This document shows positions 23,738-36,700 of a stretch of DNA of 64,000 nucleotides, one piece after another (the first letter of the stretch is position 1; every line of letters begins with the position of its first letter). The translations under genes were made by a program, and so were the position numbers. The stretch comes from Artemia franciscana (Eukaryota; Arthropoda; Branchiopoda; Anostraca; Artemiidae): contig NC_088863.1 of NCBI RefSeq assembly GCF_032884065.1, forward strand, positions 59,972,439-60,036,438, written 5' to 3'. The notes below the pieces were generated by a model. That model was given only the letters and a program-made list of their open reading frames with translations. It was not told where the DNA came from and searched no databases.

Positions 23738-23998
23738 CGAAAGTAGGGACGTAAAGCCCTGGGGGGGGGGGGGGGTGAGGTCATTTTCCAAGTCAAGTGA
23801 AAATGACCAAGTGAAAAATGAGCCATATAGTACCATAAAGGCAAGATATACTCATGAAAACTGATCTGTTTCCGTGGATGCTTGAATTAAGTAGGCCTAT
23901 CTCAGTTTTGACAAGATTACATTAAATTTCAGCTAGGGGAAAAACCGGAGTTGGGGCGTAGTTGCCTCCTGCCCTATAAAAAATTAAGCCTCTGGATG
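23738..23998 (+). mobile_element. Family C MITE, copy 4
   Basis: Begins GGGACGTAAAGCCCTGG followed by a G15 run and keeps the family order: ATGAGCCATATAGTACCATA, AAACTGATCTGTTTCCGTGG, GATGCTTGAAT, and a right end near CCTGCCCTATAAAAAATTAAG. Ends are degraded. Confidence 0.55.
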
Positions 23999-24204
23999 AG
24001 AGGGGAGTAAATGGTGTCCAAAATCGAAAGCATCCTTCCTTGTGTATTCGCCTGACCATAAAATGTCAAGATTCAATCAAAGTTTTTGGTGGTAAAAAAG
24101 TTAAAACTTGCAACTTTAGTTTGGCTCCTCATCACCTAGTCAATAGCCTTTGATCTAAGCAAGCTTAAATAATAATCGCAGCTCAAAGGAATACTTTACG
24201 TTGA

Positions 24205-24210
24205 TTTATT
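24205..24210 (-). terminator. Candidate polyadenylation signal for POLR2M
   Basis: AATAAA on the minus strand, about 340 nt beyond the stop codon. The first canonical hexamer I noticed downstream of the last exon. Confidence 0.35.
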
Positions 24211-24551
24211 CTAAGGACCATGATAATTGACGATTGAATTTTGTACAATGGACAGTGTAATAACTCGCTATTTCTTGTTTTTGTAAATTTTTTGTGAGAA
24301 AATTCATGAAGAAATATTTAGCTGTTACATAAATAAAAGGGATCTTGAAGTTAATGGGATCTAAAATAATGAAATGTTATTTGAAATTAACGAGATAATG
24401 ATGATTAATTTCATAAAATTAATGAGATTAATGAAACTAATAAGAAAAATCCAATGTTTGGATATTGAATATATTAGAGGTTTGATCTACAAACAGAAAT
24501 TTTCATTTGTATTCAAAATTCCAAATAAAACCACAAAAATCCATGTTAAAC

Positions 24552-24710
24552 TTATTCTTTAAAGGAGAAAGTCACAGTGCCAGCTTTATCGTCATCTTCA
24601 TCATCGTATACTTCATCATATTCATCTGACCATGACTCGGTCTCTTTTTCAACAACGGGAACACCAGGCCCAAAGCTGATTCGAGCCATAGCTTGCTGCA
24701 TCATCAATTC
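24552..24710 (-). CDS. POLR2M: POLR2M last exon
   Basis: The acceptor CTTATACCTTATAG precedes 24710. The exon is in phase 0 and encodes ELMMQQAMARISFGPGVPVV, then a strongly acidic stretch (SWSDEYDEVYDDEDDD) and GTVTFSFKE before TAA at 24554-24552. Its first residues complete the QQQKYKEL block begun in the previous exon. Confidence 0.85.
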   Translation of the reverse strand, partial: ELMMQQAMARISFGPGVPVVEKETESWSDEYDEVYDDEDDDKAGTVTFSFKE

Positions 24711-27700
24711 CTATAAGGTATAAGTATATATACATATGTAATGTAAATTTTGTAGATATTGTTCTTTTTTGTATACCTTAACTCGGCAGAATGATCTGTT
24801 AGAGAACCCATCTGTTAGAAATTTTTATTTAAATCAGCTAAGAACGAGGGCAAGGACAATTATGGAAATATCACAATATTTTTCTTTTGTCTGCTGTTCT
24901 AATACAACGACTAAAATAAAAAAAATGAAACTATCAAGCATATAGCCTACAAGTAAAAAACTAATAATCCATCCATACTGGCTTTCCATTATTTTATATG
25001 ACGAAATAATCCAAATAAGGGGCTATGGATAATTCATAGCACGCCCCCCCCCGAAATAAATTCCTGTGTAGGTACCTCGTGAGATAAAGTAAGTTTTCGT
25101 TTCAATTTTCGAATATAATATGAAGACAAAAACATGGATAAGGACAAAAAAACAATTATAGAAGCATAGCAGCTCCTAATTCTACTATGAAACCTCACTG
25201 CCAATAAGAATTTTGAACATTCAGAAGCTTCAAAGTTTGGAATGACATTTACTTCTATCAATGGCAGTTAAAATGATATAACTTATTTTGGCAATTTGTT
25301 GAAAATGAACTATTTTTTGTTACGCTTGATAAGTTTTTGTGGATATGGAGTAGCAACAGCGTATGATCTATGTCCTGGTTAGATAGCCAATCAAGGTCAC
25401 GTTGGACGTACTGTATTGGTGTGAAAAGTAGGTCATGGGAAAATACTTGCTATAGATTGTGCTTGAAATATAAGCACCACCTCATGGAAAAAAGAAAAAG
25501 GAAATTAAATAAACAGTTCAGCAGTTTCAGATTATGTTTTAGGAATAAACTGAAGCTCAACACTCCATTCAACACTAATGGAAGCTCAACCCTAAGGTAA
25601 ATTTTATCCATTTGGAAAGCAAAATTGATTAATACGTGGACTTATTAATGTAGACACCAACTTGAGTGAGACTGTCCAAGCTAAGTGACCCTTGAAGTTT
25701 TTGAGTTGCAGAGTCATCTTACGTTTAACTCGAATGGGCTAAAAACCTCCGTAAACACTGACTCTTAACACATTAAGACTCGATTAAATTGACATGGATG
25801 AGGTTAGCCTGCCAGCCTCTTGTATAAGACTTTGGTACTTATTTTCCTTAGAGATTTCTTTTAGTGTGCTGAAGGTGCGATCTACTGAGGAGATTTGGAA
25901 GTTTCTATAAGTTTTCTTCTTACAAAACATTAATGTAGTCAATATGAAACTCTAGTCTAATTTTTTTGTAGACATCTACAAATCCAATGGGAGTGCCAGT
26001 TGTTGAAGTGCTTCTCCAAACTGAAATGTCAGCGAATAATCATTCGAGGCGTGGATAAAAAATGTCGTTGTTTAATCATAGTTGCTATTACAAAAAAGGA
26101 CATATATCCATTTTTTTTGTTTGAAACTGGATTTAGTGTCATATGTGATAAGCTTCATCAATTTGATGAATTTCTCGTATTTTAACCGATTAATCTCATT
26201 CCATTACACAATGAAACTAGATCTATGTTGCTTCTAATTCTTCGAAAGTAAACCATAACACGGTCTTTGAACACAGTCTCAAAAACTTTTCAAATATTTC
26301 AAATACGTGAAATATGTTTCCACTGACAGTTAAATTTTTTCTCCATTACCTGACACCTAATCAATGTTTTTATTTTTAAATCAACCATGTATACAGGCTA
26401 ATGCTGGATTATTGTGTTGCGAGAGCAACACTTTGGTTTTGTCGTGTTTCTTTTTTCCTAGCACTCCAATTTCTGCTTATTCCTAGAAAGTGGTAAGGGT
26501 TTAACCCCTGCGGTTTTAATGGAAAGTGTACACTCAGGCCGGATTGATGAATATGACTTTGCATTTTGGGAAGATTCGTAGAACTCTTGCCTTTGGCCAA
26601 AAAGGATGGTTTTTGCTTGTCCTTGAGCCAGAGCCTATAGTGTGTGAAGTGAAGTGGAGTTTTGTAGCGTGTGTCAGAGAGAACTATCTGAAGTTAGGCA
26701 GTCAAGCTTTCGTTTCATCAAACCATGTTTCTACTTTCAAGTGGAAAGCTCTGTTCTAGCAGGCAAGCAGGCAGGCACCAGCTTCAAATTGAAGATAGAC
26801 TAAAATCTATAAGTGTTAAATATATGATACCGTTCCTCTTCCTCAGTCGGTAGAGGAATAAAGTGTGAGCATAGAACACGAAGAAAATTCAATAATGAAT
26901 GTAACTGAAAAAATCACAAACTTTGACAGTAGATGGATAGCTTTTGGATCTGCTTGGAGATATTCCAGTTTTTGTCTCAGAATTTTTCTATTAATCTTAC
27001 TAAAAAGGTGTTTTGGCAATGGGGCATTTGCCATGGGGACCGTAACTCATAGTGAACACATTCAATTTTAGTCTAACCTCCATTTGAAACTGGTGCCTTC
27101 TCGCTTGTCTTCTTGTATGGAGGCTCTTACTCAAAAGCAAAAACTTGGCACGAAGACATTAAGGCTTGGTAGAACAACTCAAAATGACATTTCTACTTCA
27201 GCTCCCACAGTGGCTCAAAGCTGCTCTTTTGATCCCAGCTTTCCAAAATGTAGTGTCACGTCCAATAATCCAGCCTGAGGTCCCCTCTATCCGTAATAGC
27301 TGAAGAGGTTATTCTTTTCTTACTTTCTTGGAATAAATAGAAACTAAGCAACATAGGAGATAGACAGAAAAACAGGCGGGAAACACAAAGGTGTTGCTTT
27401 AGTAGCAAACACAAGCAAATAATATTGATACTTTCCCAAATTTGGTTAATTTCTCACAAAATCAGGATGATCAAAAATATGTGATAGAAAAAGAGCTCGC
27501 TTAACCGGCGTTCTATGAAACGCATTCATGTTCCTTTAATTAAAATACCGTATTCTATCCCTGCAATTGAATTTCCCAGTTTGAAAGAAACTAAAATTAG
27601 GGAACTTGAGAATACCACAATGCTATTACCCTTTTTTCAGCTTACTTGACCTGCACTAACAGCAACCTCCATCCCGCTTTCTAAGGCTATAATGAGAGAA

Positions 27701-30700
27701 AGGTTGAGATAGCTAGGACACGTTCTGTGGATGAAGCATCACTCGCTGCCAAAGATTGTCCTTTTCGGCCAACCGTCTAGGGTTAAACGGATAGCAGGTT
27801 GTCCTCGGTTGGGTCGGGAAGATATCGAAAGGAAAGATTTAAGGGAAACGGAAGCTTCCTAGGAGGATGTAAAGAGGGAGGCTTTTATTAGGATGGTATG
27901 GACGAGGAGCGTGCGTAGCTGTGTTGGCCTCAGGTGGCTTGCTGCTGCGGCAAGTTGTTAGTAGTAGTAGTATTAACAGTGAAAAATCAGCAATGCTTAT
28001 AAAAAAAAATATAGAATAGCCTATGGACGAACCTTGTACTTTTGTTGCTGAGATTTTTCAAGAATGAGAGCCTCTTCTAATGACAGTGCCACGCCACCTG
28101 AAGAGTACTTGGAGAAAGTCGGAGGAGAGATCGCGCTTTCATCTTCTCTCCAGCTTGGTTTTGACTTCTCAGTATCAGACTCGTTTTGTGGAACATATGC
28201 AGATTTGAGGTTTCTGGAAGAAATTTGGAGAGTTTAGTACAAAAACTGACACAAATTCTAATTATTTACAGTATATTCAAATGTGTAACGGAATCAAGTA
28301 TTTTCCTACCAGAAAAAAAAAAAAATGAGTTTTAGGTTGAAAATAAAACCACACAAATTTATCTATTTGTATCTCATCAACTAAAATTTAAAATCAAATT
28401 GTTTCAGAACTTTTATACCAGTTTCTTTGTATTTGTATCTTGTAAATCACATGATTATACAAATCACATCCTTCAGTTCATAGATCTTGCGCAGGGTTGC
28501 CACCCGGTGAAAAAACATTAGATTTTAGTAATTATTTAGTGATTTTCTTCAGTAATCTAGTAATTTATGTTCTGATTTAGTATTTTTGTTTTGTTTAGGC
28601 AATATAAATAATCACTGAAAAAGTGATACATCACTAGGGGGAGGCGACCCTGATTTTGCACTATCACAATTAATTAGTCTTTCGTTGCAATCTAGAAGGA
28701 TAGAGACAATGTATTCGTTCATTCATTGTACATTCATTGGTTCATGAGGCGTTAATTAAAGTGCATTCATTTAACTTATTCGCTAATGACCGAGAGAGAT
28801 TTATTTTTCCTTCAGAAATTTTTCAAAGAAAATGAGCCATAAAAAATCTAGACAAAATAAGAAAAAAAAAGAATCATAACAAATGCAACTTAATATGCAC
28901 AAAAAAACAAAAACATCCAGTAAATCTAGTAAAACATTTGAAATAAAATCAAATAAATTACATTTTAGGAGAATACCACTACTACTAAGTACTAACAGCT
29001 AACTGCAGCACCAAGACATCTCAGGTCAACACAGCTGCGCACGATCTTCTTCCACCCACATCTCTTCAGAACTTACTCCTTTACAACCCCCCCAAGAAGT
29101 TTTTTATTTCCTTTAAATTCATTCCTACGACATCTTCCCACTCCATTTGGAGACAACCTGCTTTGACCATATATAAAATAGCCGAAAATGACGATCTTTG
29201 GCAATATGTCATCTTTCATGCGCAGAAAGTGTCCAAGCCATTTGAGCCATTCTGTCATTAGAGTCCTAGAAAGTGGAGTGCAGCCATGTTTTTTGTAGAG
29301 CTTAGTATTTGGAAAAGGACAATTCAAATGGGTACCCAAAATTACCCGTACACAATTAATCTGGAAAACATCCAATAAATCTTCCTCTTTCTTCCAAAGT
29401 ACCCACGTTTCTGAACCTTACATCACCATTTTTATCGCTTTAGCTTCCAATATTCAAATCTAGGTTTGGGAACTTATTTTAATATTCTTTCCAAATCGTT
29501 CCCAATCGTGAAAGAACATTCTTGGCCTTGGTTATTCTACTTCTTCACATCTGCCATCTTTACTAATAATACTACCCTGGTTAGTGAACCTATCCAATTG
29601 CTTTGAATCTCTTTATAAAGACTAACACACAACAATCATAGTTCCGATCAACCAACTACAAAATTAATTTTGCCTTTCAATTTCTGCAGTAGAAGGATCA
29701 GCTACTCCAAATTTTACTGTTATAAAAATGCTGCTAGATATCTTTCTCTACTTCAATATAGCATTTTCACAAAAGTAAAAAGCAAAATATATTGCCTAAT
29801 CAGTGCTTTCACTTTCATCTGTGAAAACGACTTTGGATTGCTGAAGAACTAAACAGAATTTCAATGAATATAACAAGATATTCGTAGGTTGGGAAGTCAA
29901 AGGCACTTTTTAGCTAAAAGGAAATATGTAGACCTAACATTTTGCGTGATTTCCAACATGACTTAACAAAGATTTTTGTAATCGCAAGATAATCCCAGAG
30001 ATATACCTGCAAAAAGGGAGGAAAGGGATTTTTCTCTTGGGAAATTCATAAAATGGGAGGAAACTCTTATTTTTTTTTCGTGACTCTCAACAGTGTCTTG
30101 AACAATAACATTTTATGCTATGTTCAATGAATTTTTCAGAATTTTCGTACAAGAGACTGGATTCCACTGTAAAATCAAGAATATAAAATATGACAACCCC
30201 AATAAATTATCCACAAGGAAGACACATCCTCTAAAGCTTTCATCGCCGTTTAATAGCCTAAGAGATACAACGATGCAAGGAGCAAAAAGTATATTTGACA
30301 ACTACCAGTCATAGATTCAATTTTCGCAGATAAGCCTTGCCAGGGCGTTATCAATCTGAATTTGAATTATCGGAACAGAAACTAGCACAGTAGGTTTTAG
30401 GGTTACTTCGATTTTCTTTCAGATTACACTACCTTGTTAAGCTTCAGAAATATACGATTAGACGTTCTACTGAAACATACTATGAGGTTAAGGACATAAT
30501 CTACTACGAAACATCTACTCTACTAAAGCCCATTTATACAAAAGGTCTTCTTCCGATTAGATCTACAAAAATCGACCTTTCCACTGCCTTTTCATCATTA
30601 TCACACACCTTGAAAGCACACACAAAAAAGCATTATAATGTTTAGGTGGAGACTCAAAATAAAAATTTAGTTTTTCTGTTTAGCTGAATTTTCCTTATTT

Positions 30701-33700
30701 TTATTACAAACAATTCAAAGGAAACGTAAGAATATCATTGGCCGAATATCAGCGGAATGAATGGCCGAATATTCGTCTGCCAATAAAGAAGGAAAGAAGA
30801 TTAGTCCACGAGACCATACACTGAGTGACGCGTAATAATTAAGGTGACATAAAGGTCAAGTCTGAAATTAATGTTCTCGTTTCCGGAAGAAAAATACGAT
30901 GAAATTTTCCTCCGTGAAGTAAACAGCATCGTACAAAGAGACTGGGTGTTAAAATCTTTTTCTATATTCTCGTTAACAGAACCCTACCAAATATAACTAA
31001 TAATACCCTTCTATAGCCCCTAGTTTCAGATTTATTCTGTTCATTGCTCTAAAGTGTATCCCAATTGACAGAAAGACTTCCTTGAATTAAAGACCTCTGG
31101 TTGAAGCTTTACAATTGTTTTATCAAGCGGATAGAGCTTTCTAGCAAATCAAGTATTTCTGTTTATGTTTGTGGATGGTCAATAGCCAATGATTTCCTTG
31201 GAGAAGGAAGAATGGAAGATAATATGACTAAAAAAAGCCTTATTCTTTCGTTAAATTTACAGTTATAACTTAAAAAAGTGAAATGCTGAACTGCCCCTTA
31301 CTTTGACATATTAAGAAAATTTTAGAGTCCAGTTATTAATATGCCCCCAAATTTCAATCAATATCAGGTAGAGTGAAGCCTACTGTATCTTACAAGTCTT
31401 GAACTTAACAATTTTACTTTCAATAAATAGCTATATTGCTTCAACCCAGTCTCGATTTAATACTAAACATTGTCGATATGGATTTTTTTTTTTCAGGGAA
31501 AGGAGAATTTTGTTTCAGAATCAATATTGACGCTTAAAGAGGAATTCTCTGACAATAGCTGGCTGCTCAAAAGGATTTTCAAGCGAACCTATACACAAAC
31601 CCTTATTGAATCTGGCAAACAAATAATACAAGATAGCAAAATAACAAAGCGAGATATCAAAATAGCTCAAATCTCTCTTAGACTGTAAAGGTTTGTGACA
31701 TCTTCTTTCCATATTTTGTGCGCACGTAAATGCGCATTAAATTTGTTTTTGTCAGTCGGAATTGACGGAGCACAATCAGGTAAAACAAGTCTATTCTTGA
31801 TAATAACTGCAGTGGTGTGAATAGGTAAAAACCATTGTATTTCAGAGCCCAACTCAGTGTTTTAGACCCAAAGTACATACAAAGGTACAATTAAACAAAA
31901 AGAATAATTGTAACGATTACAATTTCTTTCCATCCTTAATCATCTAGACAAACTTTAAATAATCATAACTTTTCAAGAAGAAAAAAAAAACAGAAAAAAC
32001 AAGGAAGGAGTTGAGATCAGTGCACAGGGGTACCAACAGTATGATCAAGTGAGAAGGTGGCTCATTAGTTTGTTTATTTCGAGTTAGATTAGAGAGGGGA
32101 AGTGTCGGAAAAAAATGTTGACTTTGAAAGGGTAGATTGGTAGACTAATATTAACATAGTACTCGGATAGTACTATGTTCCTTAACTGAGTCAAATTAAA
32201 TGCTACAGTAGAAATATATTCTGTGGAGATCAATCCGGAGAGTGGGCATAACAACCAGCTTCCTTGAGCCTATCTGCGGTCTTAAAATGATTTGTTTTCA
32301 AACAGTTTTTATCGAAAATTACCTGTGGGGATGAAACTTCTTTCTTAATTTTTGTTTCTCTAAGGCATCAGCTCTTTTCTTCAATTCAATGATCTTCGCT
32401 TCGTAAGTCTTCAAACTCATATTTTCAAGTCGTGCAACTTCTTCTTTGGAAATCAAAGGCTTCTCTTCTCTTGTTGTGAAAAAAAACAAAAAACATATTG
32501 ATTATAAATCTAGGATACCCAATGATCAGAATTAAGTGATATGTTTCGACTAGTTTCTAGGGTAGACAGGATACAAACAAAATTGGAGCTACATAAACAA
32601 TTTAAAACAAGTTACAAATTCAAAACGCTGCATATGCATACATACTTTGACAAATATAAGAGAGAAGATTATGCTATTTTTATGGATTCTTCATATTGGT
32701 TGAGTGGTTGGCACGATAGAATTGCCATCCTTCGTCCATAAGGGAAGAAGTTCGAGTCTTGGTGTCACTGGCTATCTGATTTGGAATATGGGTTAGCAGT
32801 GTCATTCTTTAAGCTCAGTCAGGATCGACCCAGCTCCAAATATGTGCCTAAAGAAATCTGGAAGAAAAACAGAGGAAGCATCGGATGACTTCCCCCAATC
32901 ACGCATAACACTCGTGACTGAGAGCAGAGAATGAGGCACTACGCGGGTCACTTTCTGAATGCAAAAAAGTTAAGCATTTTTTCATCTTTTTGAAGTGTTT
33001 GATGTTTATACAAAAAGGCTGTAGAAGCATGAGTCACAACACTTTTGGGAAGTTTATTCTACATTGTTATGATGAAGAGAGTCACAAAAGGTAAGAGTTC
33101 ATTTGTTATGGGAGACAAATCTCCAAGTAGATTTATTTTCCAGCGTACAAACATTATTAAATTTTCTTCAAAGATTTGGATGATATAAAGATAAACATAA
33201 TGTAAAACAAATCAATAAAACAATCATAATAAAACTGGTAAGAACACCTGAACCTTAGGTCAACGAGGGACTAGATACCCTTTTTCATCAGGAGTTTCCA
33301 ACTTTAAAAAGAACCATAATCGAGCTTCAAAAGTCCACAATTATATGTTCTATTGAAACATTTCATGAGGTTAAGGACATAAAATTCTATCAAACGTATA
33401 TTCTACTAAACACCCTTTATACGAAAGATTTTCTGTCAATTAGATCCACAGATACAGGACTTGTCAATGTCTATAAATTATCATCACACGCAAACGCACA
33501 AAAGCATTGTAATGTGTTATAGAGACTTGATATAAGATTCTTGTTCGTCCATTCGTCTGGATCACAGTCAAAAGACTCTGCATATATATACATACTTGAA
33601 ACGTAGGAGAGAGAAAGGAGAAATTTTGTGCAAGTTTTTTTTACGTCTCATTCGTACTAGCCAAGTGGCTGGTACGCTGGACTTGTAATCCTGTGGTGTA

Positions 33701-36700
33701 AGCCCTAGTTGTAGTTGATTATATTTGTTGGAGTATGGTTCAGCGGTATGACTACGCTATCTCAGCCAGAGTCAGCTCGACTCTGTTTGTCGACAGTTTT
33801 GAGATTGTTATTTTTTTTTATGCTTCATGCTTATTCAAATATGTTATGTTTAAGCCTGTTCAAAAAGGCTCTAGAAGTATTATTTACTAGACTATTTGGA
33901 AGTTTAATTTGTATTATTTACATACGCAGGAAATAATTATCCCAAAGATGAAGATCAATGACAAAGAGAGAAAAAGAGGTTATTTGTCATGAGAGGTATT
34001 TTTTCTGACAGATTTGTCCTAGTATGCAGTTTTTTTTAATTTTCTTAAACGATTAAAACGATATTTAGACAAAAATATAGTGTCAACCAAGTCAATAATA
34101 AACATAATAAAATAGGCACAAATACTGGAGCCATAGGATGTGGAAAAACTAGGTACCACTTTATACTAGCAATTTTCGACTTTGAAAAATATTAAAAGCT
34201 TAAACAACTTTAAGCAAGTGATATAAAACAAAATTTGACTTGTATAAGACGAAACAACCGTGCTGATCAGACTAATATAAAATAATTTTTTTTCAAACAG
34301 TTCGTGGTAACGAACTGTAGTACGGAGCGACCCGGCTCAATAGTAACCAAAACTCTATAAAACGAAATTTTGATACCAATAGCTACATCAAAAGAATCAC
34401 ATTTTCATGCTGATTTTAAATATATAAGTTTCATCAAGTTTAGTCTTACCCATCAAAAGTTACGAGCCTGAGAAAATCTGCCCTATTTTAGAAAATAGGG
34501 TGAAACACCCCCTAAAAGTCATAGAATCTTAATGAAAATCATACCATCAGATTCAGCGTATCAGAGAACCCTTTTGTACAAGTTCCAAGATCCTATCTAC
34601 AAAAATGTGGAATTTGTATTTTTTGCCAGAAGACAAATCACGGATGCGTGTTTATTTGTTTTTTTTTTTTCTTTTTCCCAGGGGTGATCGTATCGACCCA
34701 GTGGTCCTAGAATTTTGCGAGAGGGCTCATTCGAACGGAAATGAAAAGTTCTAGTGCCCTTTTCAAGTGACCAAAAAAATCGGAGGACACCTAGGCCCCT
34801 CCCACGCTCATTTTTTTTCTGAGATAGCCATTTTATTCAGCATAGTCGAAAAACCTTATAACTATGTCTTTGGGGACGACTTACTCCCCCACAGTCCCCG
34901 TGGGAGGGGCTGCAAGTTGCAAATTTTGACCAGTGTTTGCATATATTAATGGTTATTGGGAAATGTAGAGACGTTTTCAGGGTTTTTTTTTGGTTGGGAG
35001 GGGGGGGGGGTGAGAAGAGGGGGCTATGTGGGGGAAATTTTCCATGGAGGAATTTTTCAGGTGGGAAGATTTCCATAAAGGGGGCGCAGCATTTTCTAGC
35101 TTTATTTAAAAAATAATGAGGAAATAAATATGAAAAAGTTTTTTTCAACTGGAAGTATGGAGTAGCATTAAAACTTAAAACGAACAGAAAATATTACGCA
35201 TATAAGGGGTTCACCTCCTCCTAATACCTCACTCTTTAAGCCAAAGGATTTTTAGTAATTTCAACTATTTATTCTACGGCCTTTGTGATTCAGGGGACAA
35301 AATTTAAGTTTTAATGCAAAGAGTTATTGACGAGGTATTGACGAGTGGGCGAACCTTCTCATATACGTAATAAAAACATACGAACATAGAAGTTTGTTAC
35401 GTAAGCTAATTTGTAAGTTACGTATATCTTTTACTAATGAAAACGTTCGTAAAAACTAAAAGTTCTAGTTGCCTTTTTAAGCATCCACAAAACTGGAGAG
35501 CAACTGGGCTTCCTTCCCCTCCTTTTTTTCGTAAAATCATTCGATCAAAACTATGGGAAAGCCATTTATCCAAATAAATAAATATGCAAATTTCACTTTA
35601 ATTATTCATCTGCGGAGAGCCGAAATCAAAATATGGATTAACTAAAAAACGTTCAGAAATTAAATAAAATAACAAGTTTTTTTAACTGAAAGTAAGGAGC
35701 GACATTAAAACTTAAAACGAACAGAAATTACCGCGTATATGAAAGGGGCTGCTCCTTCTTCAACGCCCTGCTCTTTACGCTAAAGTTTTTACTGTTTTCA
35801 AAAAGTAGAGTTGAGAGAAAGAGCCAAACTTTAGCGTAAAGAGCAGGGCGTTGAAGAAGGAGCAGCCCCTTTCATATACGGGGTAATTTCTGTTCGTTTT
35901 AAGTTTTAATGTCGCTCCTTACTTTCAGTTAAAAAAACTTGTTTTTTTATTTAATCTTCAGAAGAAATACAGTTGCAAGTAAAATTTCAAGGATCTGAGA
36001 GGAAGAAGAAATCAATACCAAAATCCCCTCTTCCTGCATAGGAATTTTCCACTTAATGTAGCTGCTGCCCCAGGTGATGTAGCAAAACTTCCTAAACCAA
36101 ATCCAGTTTTTTTTTTCCGTGGTGAGCTCTTTTCCATAGGCAGGTGCTACTTTAACCAGTAAATGTAAATTTGCAGCATAATCATTTTTGTCTTACAGAA
36201 AAAATATGTTAGGTCTTTTCAGTGGTAAGCTGGGGTAGAGGTAGCTTATCAAAACAGTTGTATCCCGAAATGTCAAATATACATGCCATTAACTCTTTTC
36301 CTAGCGTAATCGTTTTAGCAAGCAATTGCCACACTGTTGTCCTGTATTGATGCAGAAACTATCATGCCATCTACATTACTTTGTTAATTTTAGTGAGCCC
36401 AGAAACCAGCAATAGTAGTCAATCTAGATTATTTTTAGGGGTTACCTCAAACAAATTGCAAAAGTTTTGATTTTGGTATCATTTGAACCGGAAAAATATT
36501 TTCTACAGGATGTTTGAAATCAGCCAAAATCGGTCGAGGCCAAATTGACTGTTTTTCGTCTTTTCTTCTAAAATCACGATTCACGATTTTTTAAAAACGA
36601 CTTAATTTGCTAGTATAATAAGTCGGTAATAGGTAAATCCTGTACGTAGATCGCAAATATGCACCTTTTTTTGAACACTCAAGTTAAAAAATCCAAACCC

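Noticed and set aside
32690-32765. A functional tRNA gene
   Set aside because: A- and B-box-like sequences exist, but no acceptor stem pairs and the segment is part of a duplicated repeat.
34837-35148. 103-codon minus-strand frame with a Pro-rich segment
   Set aside because: Lies in the body of family A copy A2; the frame is not preserved in A1, A3 or A5.
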